Translations under genes and position numbers: made by a program
Notes under the pieces: generated by a model
Seen by the model: only the letters and a program-made list of their open reading frames with translations
Told to the model about the DNA's origin: nothing
Databases searched by the model: none
Shown here: piece by piece, positions 1-8,333 of the stretch
How positions within the stretch are numbered: position 1 is the first letter of the stretch
Layout of the letters: each line of letters starts with the position of its first letter
Origin: Roseobacter litoralis Och 149
Lineage (GTDB): Bacteria; Pseudomonadota; Alphaproteobacteria; Rhodobacterales; Rhodobacteraceae
Length of the DNA: 64,000 bases
Assembly (NCBI RefSeq): GCF_000154785.2
Contig: NC_015730.1
Location: forward strand, 1,178,001-1,242,000
Direction of reading: 5' to 3'

Positions 1-83
1 ACGCAGCAAATTCACCAAATGTCCACCGGGCACAGTTTGCGATAGCAAAATGAAAATCCAAAGGCTTGCATGGAGAGTTTTCG

Positions 84-305
84 ATGGACACCAAAATCAG
101 ATTATTGACCAAAGCCGTCACTTGGCAGGTTGCCGGGTTTTTCACGATGATGTTGATCGGTTTCATGTTCACGGGGTCAGTTGCAGCGAGTGGTGGCATC
201 GCATTTGCCGGATCAGTGGCGGGGTTTTTGGCATATTTTGTGCATGAGATCCTGTGGTCGAAAGTTGCATGGGGCAGGGGCGGTGTCCCTGCGATGAAAA
301 GGTAG
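84..305 (+). CDS. DUF2061-type small membrane protein
   Basis: A 73-residue protein with two hydrophobic segments (about residues 16-36 and 38-56) followed by HEILWSKVAWGR and a short basic tail. The HE..W ending after the second helix is the pattern I associate with DUF2061, a family of small inner-membrane proteins of unknown function. The ATG at 84 is preferred over the in-frame ATG at 66 because GGAGAG lies about seven bases upstream of it. It stands alone ahead of rnpB, which is on the other strand. No function is proposed. Confidence 0.75.
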   Translation: MDTKIRLLTKAVTWQVAGFFTMMLIGFMFTGSVAASGGIAFAGSVAGFLAYFVHEILWSKVAWGRGGVPAMKR

Positions 306-538
306 GATCGTTGATCTACGGGCCACGATTAATCACGCACCGTTTAATGCGTCAGGCGAAAAACCTGAATTACATAACGCTGCCTGAAATAAAAGATTTC
401 AACGCGTTACGTGATACTTGATGTTTCAGGTACTTCGTCAGACACTCTAGAACGGGCCGGTTCTGGTCCTGCATGCATTACCGTTCACCGACTGACGGGC
501 ACAGAAAGAGTGCGACAGATCGGTTGCTTTTTTAAAGT
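306..538. other. Intergenic gap before rnpB 3' end
   Basis: This 233-base stretch lies between the DUF2061 gene and the 3' end of rnpB. I see no supported gene and no clear intrinsic terminator for either neighbour. Open frames here run on into rnpB and have no ribosome binding site. Confidence 0.5.
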
Positions 539-939
539 GCGCGGAGGGCCTGTAAGCCGGATTCTGTTCCCCGGAGTTGCCCCCGGTTCGATGACCATTC
601 CTCTTGCCCGGCGGTTGCCCGCAAGGCTCTAGCTGCCAACCCGGACCTGCTGGGGCAAAAGCGGCCCCGTCTTGCGACGCGCGGTCCCTATTTGGCATTG
701 CTCCCGGTGGGGCTTGCCATGCCGTCCCTGTTGCCAGCGACGCGGTGGGCTTTTACCCCACCTTTTCACCCTTGCCTGTCGGCGGTTTCGGTTGCCCGAC
801 CTGCGCGACAGGAGGTCTGTTTTCTGTGGCGCTTTCCGTCAAATCGCTTTGCCCGGGCGTTACCCGGCACCGTTGCTTTTTGGAGTCCGGACTTTCCTCG
901 ACCCTGTTGCCAGTGCCGCGGCCATCCGGCCCTCCGCGC
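539..939 (-). ncRNA. rnpB: RNase P RNA (class A)
   Basis: The catalytic RNA of RNase P, which removes 5' leaders from tRNA precursors. On the minus strand the RNA begins GCGCGGAGGGCC (939-928) and ends GGCCCTCCGCGC (550-539), so the two ends form a perfect 12-base P1 helix. The conserved GAGGAAAGTCCGGACTCC lies at 899-882, and the universal 3' segment ACAGAATCCGGCTTACA at 568-552. The total of about 400 bases fits alphaproteobacterial class A RNA. Exact ends are set from P1 and may be off by a few bases. Open reading frames crossing it on both strands are spurious. Confidence 0.97.
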
Positions 940-996
940 GGGTGCGTGATGCGCGTAAATCGCAGCAGCGTCAATGGCCATTGCAGCGGCCCGGGG

Positions 997-1629
997 TCAA
1001 ACCCGGTGATACAACTGCAGATCGTCGTCCGTAAGCGGGCCCTCGCGCCATGGCGCAAAGCGCAGCCGCGTGGCCCTCAGCAGCGTTGCGTGATCCACAG
1101 GGGCGGTAAAACCTGCGCGCTGTGCGGCGTGTTCAAACCCATCGCACTGCGTCTCCGGGGCCACGGGTGCGGCCAGCCCCTGACGGGCCAGACGCGCCCA
1201 GTCAAAGCGTGGTCCGGGGTCTGATTTGCGCCCCGGGGCCATGTCGGAATGGCCAATGATGTCGCTTGCAGCCACTGGCCAGCGGTTGCGGATGCCCTGC
1301 AACAGATCCTCCAGCGCGGCCATCTGTGGTTCGGGAAACGGCTGCGTGCCGTCGTTATCCAGTTCGATGCCGATAGACCGAGAATTGATGTCAGTCAGCC
1401 CGCGCCATTCCCCGACGCCCGCGTGCCAGGCGCGTTGATCCTCCTTGACCATCTGCGTCACGGGGCCGCTGCGATCAATCAGATAATGTGCGGAAACCTC
1501 CGCCTGCGGATCACACAGGCGCGCGATGGCTGCGTCGGCGCTTGCCATGGCGGTATAGTGAATCACGATTAGCGTAGGCGTCAGCCCATTGCGCCGCGGG
1601 CTAAAATTCGGCGAAGGGCAGTGCCGCAT
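997..1629 (-). CDS. N-acetylmuramoyl-L-alanine amidase, AmpD/AmiD-like
   Basis: A 210-residue amidase_2-family enzyme expected to cleave the bond between N-acetylmuramic acid and L-alanine in peptidoglycan fragments. Visible zinc ligands are His24 in VIHYTA, His127 in GHSDMAPGRKSDPG and Asp137 in the same motif; Glu89 in SIGIELDNDG is the likely catalytic residue. There is no signal peptide, so a cytoplasmic AmpD-like recycling role is more likely than a secreted AmiD role, but the substrate (anhydro-muropeptide or not) is not settled. It follows the lipoprotein gene by two bases and is the last gene of the gatC-gatA run. Confidence 0.88.
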   Translation of the reverse strand: MRHCPSPNFSPRRNGLTPTLIVIHYTAMASADAAIARLCDPQAEVSAHYLIDRSGPVTQMVKEDQRAWHAGVGEWRGLTDINSRSIGIELDNDGTQPFPEPQMAALEDLLQGIRNRWPVAASDIIGHSDMAPGRKSDPGPRFDWARLARQGLAAPVAPETQCDGFEHAAQRAGFTAPVDHATLLRATRLRFAPWREGPLTDDDLQLYHRV

Positions 1630-1631
1630 GG

Positions 1632-2351
1632 TTAGCCTTGCGAGGCGCTGCGAAAAGGCGTTGGATCCCAGCCGCAGGCATAGCCATCCCCGTCCGGATC
1701 AAGGCCTTTGCGATCCCGTTTGGGGCCGCCACGCGCCAGAAAATCCAGTTGGGCCTTGTCCGGCGACGGATACTGCGCGCAGTTACGTTCCGCCCGCGCG
1801 GCCCCATTCAGACCGGCGCGTGCGTAGACCTTTGTGCCGACCGGATGGGTTGTCGCGAGCGCGAAGGCGACGATGTTGGGCTGGTTGTCGCCTGTGCGTT
1901 CCGGCAATGCTTCTGGCTGAATGAGCTGATATTGCGCGCGGTTATGGGCGATGCGTTCTGCGTCACTTTCGATGCTGCGCTGCTCAGAGACGGCATCGAA
2001 ATTGTTCTCATTGGATATGCCGATTGTATTCGAAACCGTTGGCGGCACAGGCTGGAGCGTCGATGTCGTGCTGGTCTGTTGCAAAATTCGCGTGGTATCG
2101 GCAGCGGTTTGTTCAGCGGATCCGTCTGCCGGCACTGCTCCTGTAACCGGAATGGTGCCGTCAAGGGGGGGTAAAACCGTGTCGGGCGCGCCGAGGGGGG
2201 CGCCTTGCAGCGCCGCATCGCGTGCCTGTATCGCTTCGGCCGATGTGAACCCGGCACCGCGCGGACTGTCGGACACCTGTGGCGCGCAGGCCGCCAGTAT
2301 CAGTACAGCAGGCAGTACAACGGATAGATGCGGTCGCATGCGAATTCCCAT
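1632..2351 (-). CDS. Lipoprotein with C-terminal excalibur-like motif
   Basis: A 239-residue protein read from the ATG at 2351, which puts a signal peptide directly ahead of the lipobox LILAAC (lipidated Cys22) and has a GAGG-containing ribosome site. An earlier in-frame ATG at 2390 would overlap the end of gatA and bury the signal. The middle is low-complexity and Thr/Gln-rich. The C-terminus has RNCAQYPSPDKAQ and DPDGDGYACGW, matching the excalibur pattern (Asp-x-Asp-x-Asp-Gly with a late Cys) that is thought to bind calcium. Role unknown. Being next to a peptidoglycan amidase suggests an envelope function, which is inference only. Confidence 0.8.
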   Translation of the reverse strand: MGIRMRPHLSVVLPAVLILAACAPQVSDSPRGAGFTSAEAIQARDAALQGAPLGAPDTVLPPLDGTIPVTGAVPADGSAEQTAADTTRILQQTSTTSTLQPVPPTVSNTIGISNENNFDAVSEQRSIESDAERIAHNRAQYQLIQPEALPERTGDNQPNIVAFALATTHPVGTKVYARAGLNGAARAERNCAQYPSPDKAQLDFLARGGPKRDRKGLDPDGDGYACGWDPTPFRSASQG

Positions 2352-2380
2352 CTTTTTGCCCTCTTCGCTCATATCAAAGG

Positions 2381-3868
2381 TTACCACCATTTATCCGGCT
2401 TGGCCACAAAACCCGCCGCTTGTTCAAGCGCATAGGCGGCGTTCAGCAACTCCGCCTCTTCCCACGGACGACCGATGAGTTGCAGACCAAGCGGCAGGCC
2501 GTTTGCATCAAGCCCGCCCGGGACCGCAATTCCGGGCAATCCGGCAAGGTTGACGGTCACGGTAAAGATATCGTTGAGATACATCGCGACCGGATCAGCA
2601 TCGGTCATTTCGCCCAGTCCAAAGGCCGCCGACGGGGTCGCAGGCGTCAATATCGCGTCGACACCCTGCGCAAAAACGGTTTCAAAGTCCCGCTTGATCA
2701 GCGTGCGCACCTTGCGCGCGCGGTTGTAATAGGCGTCGTAAAAACCGGCGGACAGCACATAGGTGCCAACCATCACGCGGCGCTGCACCTCGGGTCCGAA
2801 GCCTTCGGCGCGGGTCTTTTCATACATCTCCGTGATGCCATCGCCCTGATCCAGTTTGGCGCGATGCCCATAACGCACACCGTCATAGCGCGCGAGGTTT
2901 GACGACGCCTCAGCCGGGGCAATCACGTAATAGGCGGGCAGCGCGTATTTCGTGTGTGGCAGGGAGATGTCGATGATTTCAGCGCCTGCGTCCTTCATCA
3001 TGGCGATGCCGGTTTGCCACAGCGCTTCGATCTCATCGGGCATGCCGTCCATGCGGTATTCTTTGGGGATGCCGATCTTTTTGCCGCGAATATCTCCGCT
3101 CAGCGCCGCCTCGAAATCCGGAACGACCAGATCGGCAGAAGTACTGTCCTTTGGGTCATGACCTGACATCGCCTCCAGCATGATCGCAGCATCGCGCACC
3201 GATTTCGTCATCGGCCCCGCCTGATCGAGCGAGGAGGCAAAAGCCACGACCCCCCAGCGTGAACAACGCCCATAGGTCGGTTTGATCCCCACAGTGCCGG
3301 TAAAGGCCGCAGGCTGGCGAATGGAGCCGCCGGTATCCGTACCGGTTGCGGCGAGGCATAGATCAGCGGCAACCGCCGCCGCCGAACCGCCCGAAGATCC
3401 CCCCGGTGTCAGCGGTTTTTCATCGCCCGCGCGTCGCCACGGATTGATCACATCGCCATAGACCGAGGTTTCGTTGGACGAGCCCATGGCGAATTCGTCC
3501 ATGTTGAGCTTGCCCAGCATGACCGCACCGGCGTCCACAAGGTTCTGGCTGACGGTGGACTCGTATTCAGGCAAAAAGCCCTCGAGAATACGCGATCCGG
3601 CCTGCGACGCCACGCCTTTGGTGCAGAAAAGATCCTTGATGCCGATTGGCAGGCCGCACATCGCAGGGGCCGCCCCTTGTGCCAGACGCGCGTCAGCAGT
3701 TGCTGCCCGCTCAAGCGCAAGATCGGCGGTGTGATGCACAAAGGCGTTCAACACGCCTGCATCCTCGATGGCCGCGAGGCAGGCCTCGGTCAGGTCTTTC
3801 GACGTGGTTTCTCCTGCGCGCAGCGCATCGCGCGCCTCGGCCAGTCCCAGTTCATTCAGCTTGCTCAT
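2381..3868 (-). CDS. gatA: Asp/Glu-tRNA amidotransferase subunit A
   Basis: The amidase subunit of GatCAB, which converts Glu-tRNA(Gln) and/or Asp-tRNA(Asn) to the amidated forms by releasing ammonia from glutamine. At 495 residues it is normal length. The Ser-cisSer-Lys triad is visible: Lys78 in [10 protein letters not shown], Ser158 in [10 protein letters not shown] and Ser182 in [11 protein letters not shown]. The start ATG shares one base with the gatC stop (TAATG), so translation is probably coupled. gatB is not in this window, which is common in this group. Confidence 0.97.
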   Translation of the reverse strand: MSKLNELGLAEARDALRAGETTSKDLTEACLAAIEDAGVLNAFVHHTADLALERAATADARLAQGAAPAMCGLPIGIKDLFCTKGVASQAGSRILEGFLPEYESTVSQNLVDAGAVMLGKLNMDEFAMGSSNETSVYGDVINPWRRAGDEKPLTPGGSSGGSAAAVAADLCLAATGTDTGGSIRQPAAFTGTVGIKPTYGRCSRWGVVAFASSLDQAGPMTKSVRDAAIMLEAMSGHDPKDSTSADLVVPDFEAALSGDIRGKKIGIPKEYRMDGMPDEIEALWQTGIAMMKDAGAEIIDISLPHTKYALPAYYVIAPAEASSNLARYDGVRYGHRAKLDQGDGITEMYEKTRAEGFGPEVQRRVMVGTYVLSAGFYDAYYNRARKVRTLIKRDFETVFAQGVDAILTPATPSAAFGLGEMTDADPVAMYLNDIFTVTVNLAGLPGIAVPGGLDANGLPLGLQLIGRPWEEAELLNAAYALEQAAGFVAKPDKWW

Positions 3869-4155
3869 TATTCAACCACCTTTGGCACGGCAAAGAACCC
3901 TTCGCGGGCATCTGGCGCATTGGACAGGACACGTGCTTGCTGGTCGCCGTCGGTGACAACATCCGCGCGGCGTTTCAACACTTGCGGTGTCACCGATGTC
4001 ATGGGCTCGACGCCGTCGATATCCACCTCGTTCAGCTGTTCGATAAAGCCGAGAATGGTGTTGAACTCTCCGGCCAGCGCGGGCAATGCGGCTGGTTCAA
4101 CCTTGATCCGGGCCAGTTTCGCCACGCGGGCGGCGGTGCTTTCATCAATGGACAT
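3868..4155 (-). CDS. gatC: Asp/Glu-tRNA amidotransferase subunit C
   Basis: A 95-residue GatC, the small subunit that wraps around and stabilises GatA in GatCAB. It begins [19 protein letters not shown], the usual N-terminal helix, and contains [15 protein letters not shown], the family's characteristic central segment. It is the first gene of the gatC-gatA pair. Confidence 0.95.
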   Translation of the reverse strand: MSIDESTAARVAKLARIKVEPAALPALAGEFNTILGFIEQLNEVDIDGVEPMTSVTPQVLKRRADVVTDGDQQARVLSNAPDAREGFFAVPKVVE

Positions 4156-4403
4156 GCGGGTTCCTCATTTACTTGGCCGCCATGTACCGCGCATGCGCGC
4201 CCTTGCCAAGTCTCAGTCTGCGCTGAGCGCTCTACGAAGGGTGGTTGTTTTCGTCCAGGTGCAAAACTTTGCGGCGGTGCGCTGGCGCTTATCGCGTTTC
4301 AGGATGATCGGGACCTGAGCGCGCACGCAAGCAAGCGCGGCTTTTGCATGGCTTGCAAACAGGCCAATGGACCGGGGTTCGCGGTCTGAAGATAACGAGT
4401 CAT
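4156..4403. other. Gap upstream of gatC, no supported gene
   Basis: The gap between gatC and the Bax-inhibitor gene holds the gatC promoter region and the terminator given separately. A 69-codon minus-strand frame (4213-4422) starts inside that terminator, lacks a ribosome site and has no recognisable domain, so it is not called. Confidence 0.5.
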
Positions 4404-4443
4404 CAAATAAAAAGCCTGCCAAGTCAGGTGACTGGCAGGCTTT
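4404..4443 (-). terminator. Rho-independent terminator of BI-1 gene
   Basis: On the minus strand AAAGCCTGCCA and TGGCAGGCTTT form an 11-base stem around a short loop, followed by TTTTATTTG. It lies about 30 bases past the stop of the Bax-inhibitor-1 gene and separates it from gatCA. Confidence 0.9.
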
Positions 4444-4470
4444 GTTCTGTAAGCGCTTAAAGCGTGCGAC

Positions 4471-5208
4471 TTATTCTCTGTTTCCGAACAGGGACAACAA
4501 CATCATGAACATGTTGATGAAGTTCAGGTAAAGGCTCAACGCGCCCATGATACCAGACTTCTGCAGCCACTCGCTGTCGCCATGGTGGGCATGCGCGAGA
4601 TATGTGTTCTTGATGTTCTGCGTGTCATAGGCTGTGAGGCCCGCAAAGATCAGAACACCCAAGGCAGAGATCGCGAACATGATCGCAGGCGAGCCAAGGA
4701 AGATGTTGACGATCGATGCAACCACCAGACCGATCACACCCATGATCAGGAAGCTACCCCAGGCGGAGATGTCTTTCTTGGTCGTGTAGCCCCAAAGGGA
4801 CAGGCCCGCGAACGCGATAGATGTGATCAGGAAGATCTGAGCGATGGACATGCCGGTGAAGGCGACGAAAATCCACGAGATGGACAATCCCATGACGCCT
4901 GCAAACGCGTAGAAGAACAATTGAGCGGCAGCGGCGGACATTTTGTTGATCATTGCGCTAAACGCAAACACCATGCCCAGCGGCGCGAACATGATGATCC
5001 AGCCAAGGATGTTCGGCGACAGGGTCACCGGGTCGCGGAAAACCGCCATCAGTTGCGGTGCGGTCCCGACCGCCCATGCCACAGCAAAGGTGATCAACAT
5101 GCCTATCGACATCGTCGCATAGACTTTATTCATGTGGGCGCGCAAACCCGCATCTATCTGGGCGGCGCGGGATCCGGCAGCGGTCCGGATTGTATTCACG
5201 TCAGCCAT
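4471..5208 (-). CDS. Bax inhibitor-1 / YccA family membrane protein
   Basis: A 245-residue integral membrane protein with about seven hydrophobic segments and a short polar N-terminus (MADVNTIRTAAGSRAAQIDA). The ISWIFVAFTGMSIAQIFLIT region and the late LTAYDTQNIKN motif, with its conserved acidic residue, are typical of the BI-1/YbhL/YccA family. Some relatives act as pH-sensitive calcium leaks or associate with FtsH; which applies here cannot be told. It is monocistronic with its own terminator. Confidence 0.92.
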   Translation of the reverse strand: MADVNTIRTAAGSRAAQIDAGLRAHMNKVYATMSIGMLITFAVAWAVGTAPQLMAVFRDPVTLSPNILGWIIMFAPLGMVFAFSAMINKMSAAAAQLFFYAFAGVMGLSISWIFVAFTGMSIAQIFLITSIAFAGLSLWGYTTKKDISAWGSFLIMGVIGLVVASIVNIFLGSPAIMFAISALGVLIFAGLTAYDTQNIKNTYLAHAHHGDSEWLQKSGIMGALSLYLNFINMFMMLLSLFGNRE

Positions 5209-5384
5209 TTTTTAAGACCTCCAAATTGACGTATCTGGCGCGTCAGATTTTCTACGCGCTCTCGCGATTGAATATCGTGGCGTCTTGCGTCCATTTCAAG
5301 GCTTTTCGGTCGGGAATGTGCCGATTTGACCAGATTTGGCTAATGTAGCGTTAATCTCTGGTCAAATCGCGCAATCAGACACAG

Positions 5385-5600
5385 TTAGCAGCGTTTCCAG
5401 GCTGCCGGAACATCCCAAACGGTCAGCTGTGCTTCGCGGTCAGCGTCAACGCGTGAGATCCCGACATCTTCCAGGGCGCGGTCGTCCAGTTTTGCCAGCG
5501 CGCGGCGGGATTTCCACAAAGCCAACCGGGTCGAAAGCGCGAGGCGCATTGGCTGTGCTGTGCGTCTTCCCCGGACAATTCCAAAATCAATCAATGCCAT
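5385..5600 (-). CDS. DUF1127 small protein
   Basis: A 71-residue protein with a DUF1127 core, seen in LALWKSRRALAKLDDRALED and the following VGISRVDADREA. This Arg/Leu-rich motif family is common and multicopy in alphaproteobacteria; some members bind RNA and affect phosphate or carbon metabolism. The ATG at 5600 is chosen because GGAAAAG precedes it; a longer reading from 5645 would run through the LysR operator. It is divergent from the LysR gene and shares its regulatory region. Confidence 0.85.
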   Translation of the reverse strand: MALIDFGIVRGRRTAQPMRLALSTRLALWKSRRALAKLDDRALEDVGISRVDADREAQLTVWDVPAAWKRC

Positions 5601-5639
5601 GGTCTTTTCCTTTCGATCCTGTGATGCGTTCTCGGTTTG

Positions 5640-5656
5640 CATCAATCTTCTTGATG
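5640..5656. promoter_or_regulatory. LysR box between DUF1127 and LysR genes
   Basis: A perfect inverted repeat CATCAA-TCTTC-TTGATG fits the T-N11-A LysR consensus exactly and sits in the 122-base divergent region, 40 bases from the DUF1127 start and 67 from the regulator start. It is the expected place for an autoregulatory LysR site that could also control the divergent gene. Confidence 0.65.
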
Positions 5657-5722
5657 TATATGGCAGAGATGATAAGATGTTTAAAACGAATGTTTGTGAA
5701 GAAAACCATCAAGGATGCTGAT

Positions 5723-6598
5723 ATGAGAAATCTGGACGTCACAACGCTCCGCTCTTTTGTCGCGGTCGCCGATTCTGGCGGCGTCACCCGTGCCGCCGGG
5801 TTTCTGCACCTGACGCAATCGGCGGTGTCGATGCAACTCAAACGACTTGAAGAGGTGCTTGACGTCTCTTTGCTGGACCGATCGGGGCGCACCATTGCCT
5901 TGACCGCATCGGGAGAGCAGCTGTTGGTCTATGCGCGGCGCATGGTGGCACTGAATGATGAGGTGATCGGCAGGTTGACCGACCAAGCCTATGAGGGCGA
6001 AATCGTACTGGGCGTTCCGCATGATATTGTGTACCCGGCGATTCCGCAGGTTTTGAAACAGTTTCACGCGGCTTTCCCGCGGGTAAAGGTGCATCTCGTC
6101 TCCTCTTACACACGCGCGCTCAAGGACAAGTTCGGGCGGGGTGAATGTGATGTCATTCTTACGACCGAAACGTCGCTGGATGCGGGCGCGGAAACTTTAT
6201 GCCGCAAGCCCTTGCGGTGGGTTGGAGCGCCCGGCGGTGCCGCATGGCGGCAAAAACCGCTGAAACTGGCGTTTGGGCGACACTGCACCTTCCGCCCGCG
6301 TGTGGTGGAGGCGCTGGATACGGCCGGTATCCTGTGGGATGTCATTGTCGAAACAGAAAGCGACCGCACGATCGAAGCAACGGTCAGCGCCGATCTCGCC
6401 GTCCACACGATGATCGAAGGCACTGAGCCGCCACATCTGGAACGGATAGATCACGGCGGAGTTTTGCCTGACTTACCGCAGCAGCAAATCAACCTTTATG
6501 GGGCGCAGGGCAGCAAGGGCGTGATTCACGATACATTGGCGGATTATCTGAGGCGCGCATTTTTGGCATCTGAGCAGCCGAGGCTGAAAGCCGTATAG
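5723..6598 (+). CDS. LysR-family transcriptional regulator
   Basis: A 291-residue LysR regulator. The N-terminal winged helix-turn-helix is clear (LRSFVAVADSGGVTRAAGFL, then LTQSAVSMQLKRLE and LLDRSGRTIALTASGE), followed by a substrate-binding-like effector domain from about residue 90. The ATG at 5723 gives standard LysR length and follows AAGGA by seven bases; longer readings are not supported. The effector is unknown. The HTTxx-type motif LTQSAVSMQLKRLE shows it is an intact DNA binder. A T-N11-A palindrome upstream suggests self-regulation and control of the divergent DUF1127 gene. Confidence 0.93.
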   Translation: MRNLDVTTLRSFVAVADSGGVTRAAGFLHLTQSAVSMQLKRLEEVLDVSLLDRSGRTIALTASGEQLLVYARRMVALNDEVIGRLTDQAYEGEIVLGVPHDIVYPAIPQVLKQFHAAFPRVKVHLVSSYTRALKDKFGRGECDVILTTETSLDAGAETLCRKPLRWVGAPGGAAWRQKPLKLAFGRHCTFRPRVVEALDTAGILWDVIVETESDRTIEATVSADLAVHTMIEGTEPPHLERIDHGGVLPDLPQQQINLYGAQGSKGVIHDTLADYLRRAFLASEQPRLKAV

Positions 6599-7070
6599 GG
6601 GAAGCGAGATTATACGGGAGAGCCCATTGAAGTCAAACGGTAAGCTGAATTCCGCTGATCGAACGATCCGTGGTTTTGGTGGGCTCAGACCCTTTGAAGC
6701 GTCACTTTTTCGCCTCAATCCGTATCACTCCCGCACCGCTAGAATCGGCATAAATTGTGCAATTTCCGTCCATTCAACGCCTGATTGTGTCCTAACTGTC
6801 GGAAAATCACCGGAAATATCAATTTTTACGCAAATTCGCTGCTTTTAATCCTGCGACGCTAAGCGCAGAATTCGGCACGATAAAACACGTATAGATTGTC
6901 TATCGCGCGATTGGGCACAGTGGATGGTGCGGTCTTTGGTATTGATCCAAATGACAACTTTCGTATTGTTGCCCCTATTGGAAAGTATCAGTTGCTGAAA
7001 CAGTGACACAACTATGTCGGTACTGTGGCGGTGACGCGTTTGTAATTTGGGTAAGAGTGAGGAATATCAT
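6599..7070. other. 472-base gap, no gene seen
   Basis: Between the LysR gene and the XRE gene I find no open frame with a ribosome site, no tRNA fold and no strong hairpin. The stretch is somewhat AT-richer than its flanks and presumably carries the promoter of the XRE gene. Confidence 0.5.
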
Positions 7071-7448
7071 ATGGCACACCTTGTAGACGTACATGTTGGC
7101 AAGCGCATTCGGCAGCGCCGGTGGCTCGTTGGAATGACGCAACAGAAGCTGGCAGAATGTGTTGGTATTAAGTTTCAACAAATTCAGAAATACGAGACTG
7201 GCGCGAACCGCGTCAGTGCATCGCGCCTTTGGGACATTGCTGACGCTCTCGACGTAGACGTTGCATTTTTCTTTGAAGGTTTGCGCGAAGAAGCAGGTAA
7301 GGATGCGCCAGAGCCGGCATCATCCGTGCCCGCTGACATGATGGGTGACAAAGAGGCGATGGACCTTGTCCGTTCCTATTACGCCATACCTGAAAACCAA
7401 CGTCGTCGTCTGTTTGAATTGGCGCGCGTTCTAAGCGATGTAGCATAA
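7071..7448 (+). CDS. XRE-family helix-turn-helix regulator
   Basis: A 125-residue DNA-binding protein. The Cro/C1-type HTH spans about residues 9-64 (VGKRIRQRRWLVGMTQQKLA, then GIKFQQIQKYETGANRVS). A C-terminal conserved segment, MDLVRSYYAIPENQRRRLFE, is shared by many alphaproteobacterial regulators of this length. The ATG at 7071 follows GAGTGAGGA and is preferred to the upstream in-frame start at 7047. It is upstream of hisN with a 78-base gap; targets are unknown. Confidence 0.9.
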   Translation: MAHLVDVHVGKRIRQRRWLVGMTQQKLAECVGIKFQQIQKYETGANRVSASRLWDIADALDVDVAFFFEGLREEAGKDAPEPASSVPADMMGDKEAMDLVRSYYAIPENQRRRLFELARVLSDVA

Positions 7449-7526
7449 ATTTGCTGACTGTGTTTCGGTAAATTTGCCTGTGCTGCCCCTTGCGAGGGGC
7501 GGTATAAACTGGCACGTTCAAACGCC

Positions 7527-8333
7527 ATGAACCTGTCACACACCCACCTTCACGAAATCGATGCGGTCGCCAACCAGTTGGCTGACGCGGCACGCGCGGT
7601 TATTCTTCCATTTTTCCGGTCGCCGTCACTGACGCAGGACAATAAACTGGCCGGTGGGTATGATCCTGTGACCGAGGCGGATCGCGCGGCGGAGCAGGAA
7701 ATGCGTGGCCTCTTGGCGCAGATGCGCCCGGACGACGCCATTTTGGGAGAGGAGCTTGGTTACACGTCCGGCACAACCGGCCTGACATGGGTGCTGGACC
7801 CGATTGACGGGACGCGCGGGTTTGTCAGCGGGACGCCGACATGGGGTGTCCTGATCGCGGTGCGCGATGCAATTGGACCGTTTTACGGACTGATCGATCA
7901 GCCATATATTGGCGAGAGGTTCATTGGCACACCCACTGCTGCCCATATGACAGGGCCGTCGGGCCCCAGTCCCTTAACGACCCTGCCACCGCGTGCGTTG
8001 TCGCAAGCCACGGTGTTCACCACCTTTCCCGAAGTCGGCAGCCCGGCGGAAAGAGAGGCCTTTCAACAGGTCGCAGGTCAGGCAAAGCTCACGCGGTATG
8101 GTATGGATTGCTATGCCTATGCCCTGCTGGCCAGCGGGCAGATCGATCTGGTCATCGAGGCCGGCTTGCAGGCTTATGACATTCAAGCACCGATTGCTGT
8201 GGTGCAGGCAGCGGGTGGAATTGTGACCGATTGGGATGGTGGACCTGCACATGAGGGCGGTCGTGCAATCGCCGCCGCCAATGCCGACATTCACAAGCAG
8301 GCGCTTGATATCCTGAAAAGTTGTGGGCAGTGA
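7527..8333 (+). CDS. hisN: Histidinol-phosphatase, inositol monophosphatase type
   Basis: A 268-residue magnesium-dependent phosphatase of the inositol monophosphatase fold. The metal-site motifs are GEE (Glu75-Glu76) and WVLDPIDGTRGF (Asp91, Asp94), preceded by DPVTEADRAAE and followed by a late Asp in AYDIQAP. The arrangement and length match HisN, which dephosphorylates histidinol phosphate in histidine synthesis, a role filled by this family in alphaproteobacteria; inositol or other sugar phosphates remain possible. It overlaps the next gene by four bases. Confidence 0.85.
   Translation: MNLSHTHLHEIDAVANQLADAARAVILPFFRSPSLTQDNKLAGGYDPVTEADRAAEQEMRGLLAQMRPDDAILGEELGYTSGTTGLTWVLDPIDGTRGFVSGTPTWGVLIAVRDAIGPFYGLIDQPYIGERFIGTPTAAHMTGPSGPSPLTTLPPRALSQATVFTTFPEVGSPAEREAFQQVAGQAKLTRYGMDCYAYALLASGQIDLVIEAGLQAYDIQAPIAVVQAAGGIVTDWDGGPAHEGGRAIAAANADIHKQALDILKSCGQ

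Noticed and set aside
604-1224. Long plus-strand open frame across rnpB and the amidase gene
   Set aside because: It covers the RNase P RNA and is antisense to the amidase; no ribosome site and no domain.
4213-4422. Small minus-strand ORF upstream of gatC
   Set aside because: Starts inside a terminator, no ribosome site, no recognisable domain.
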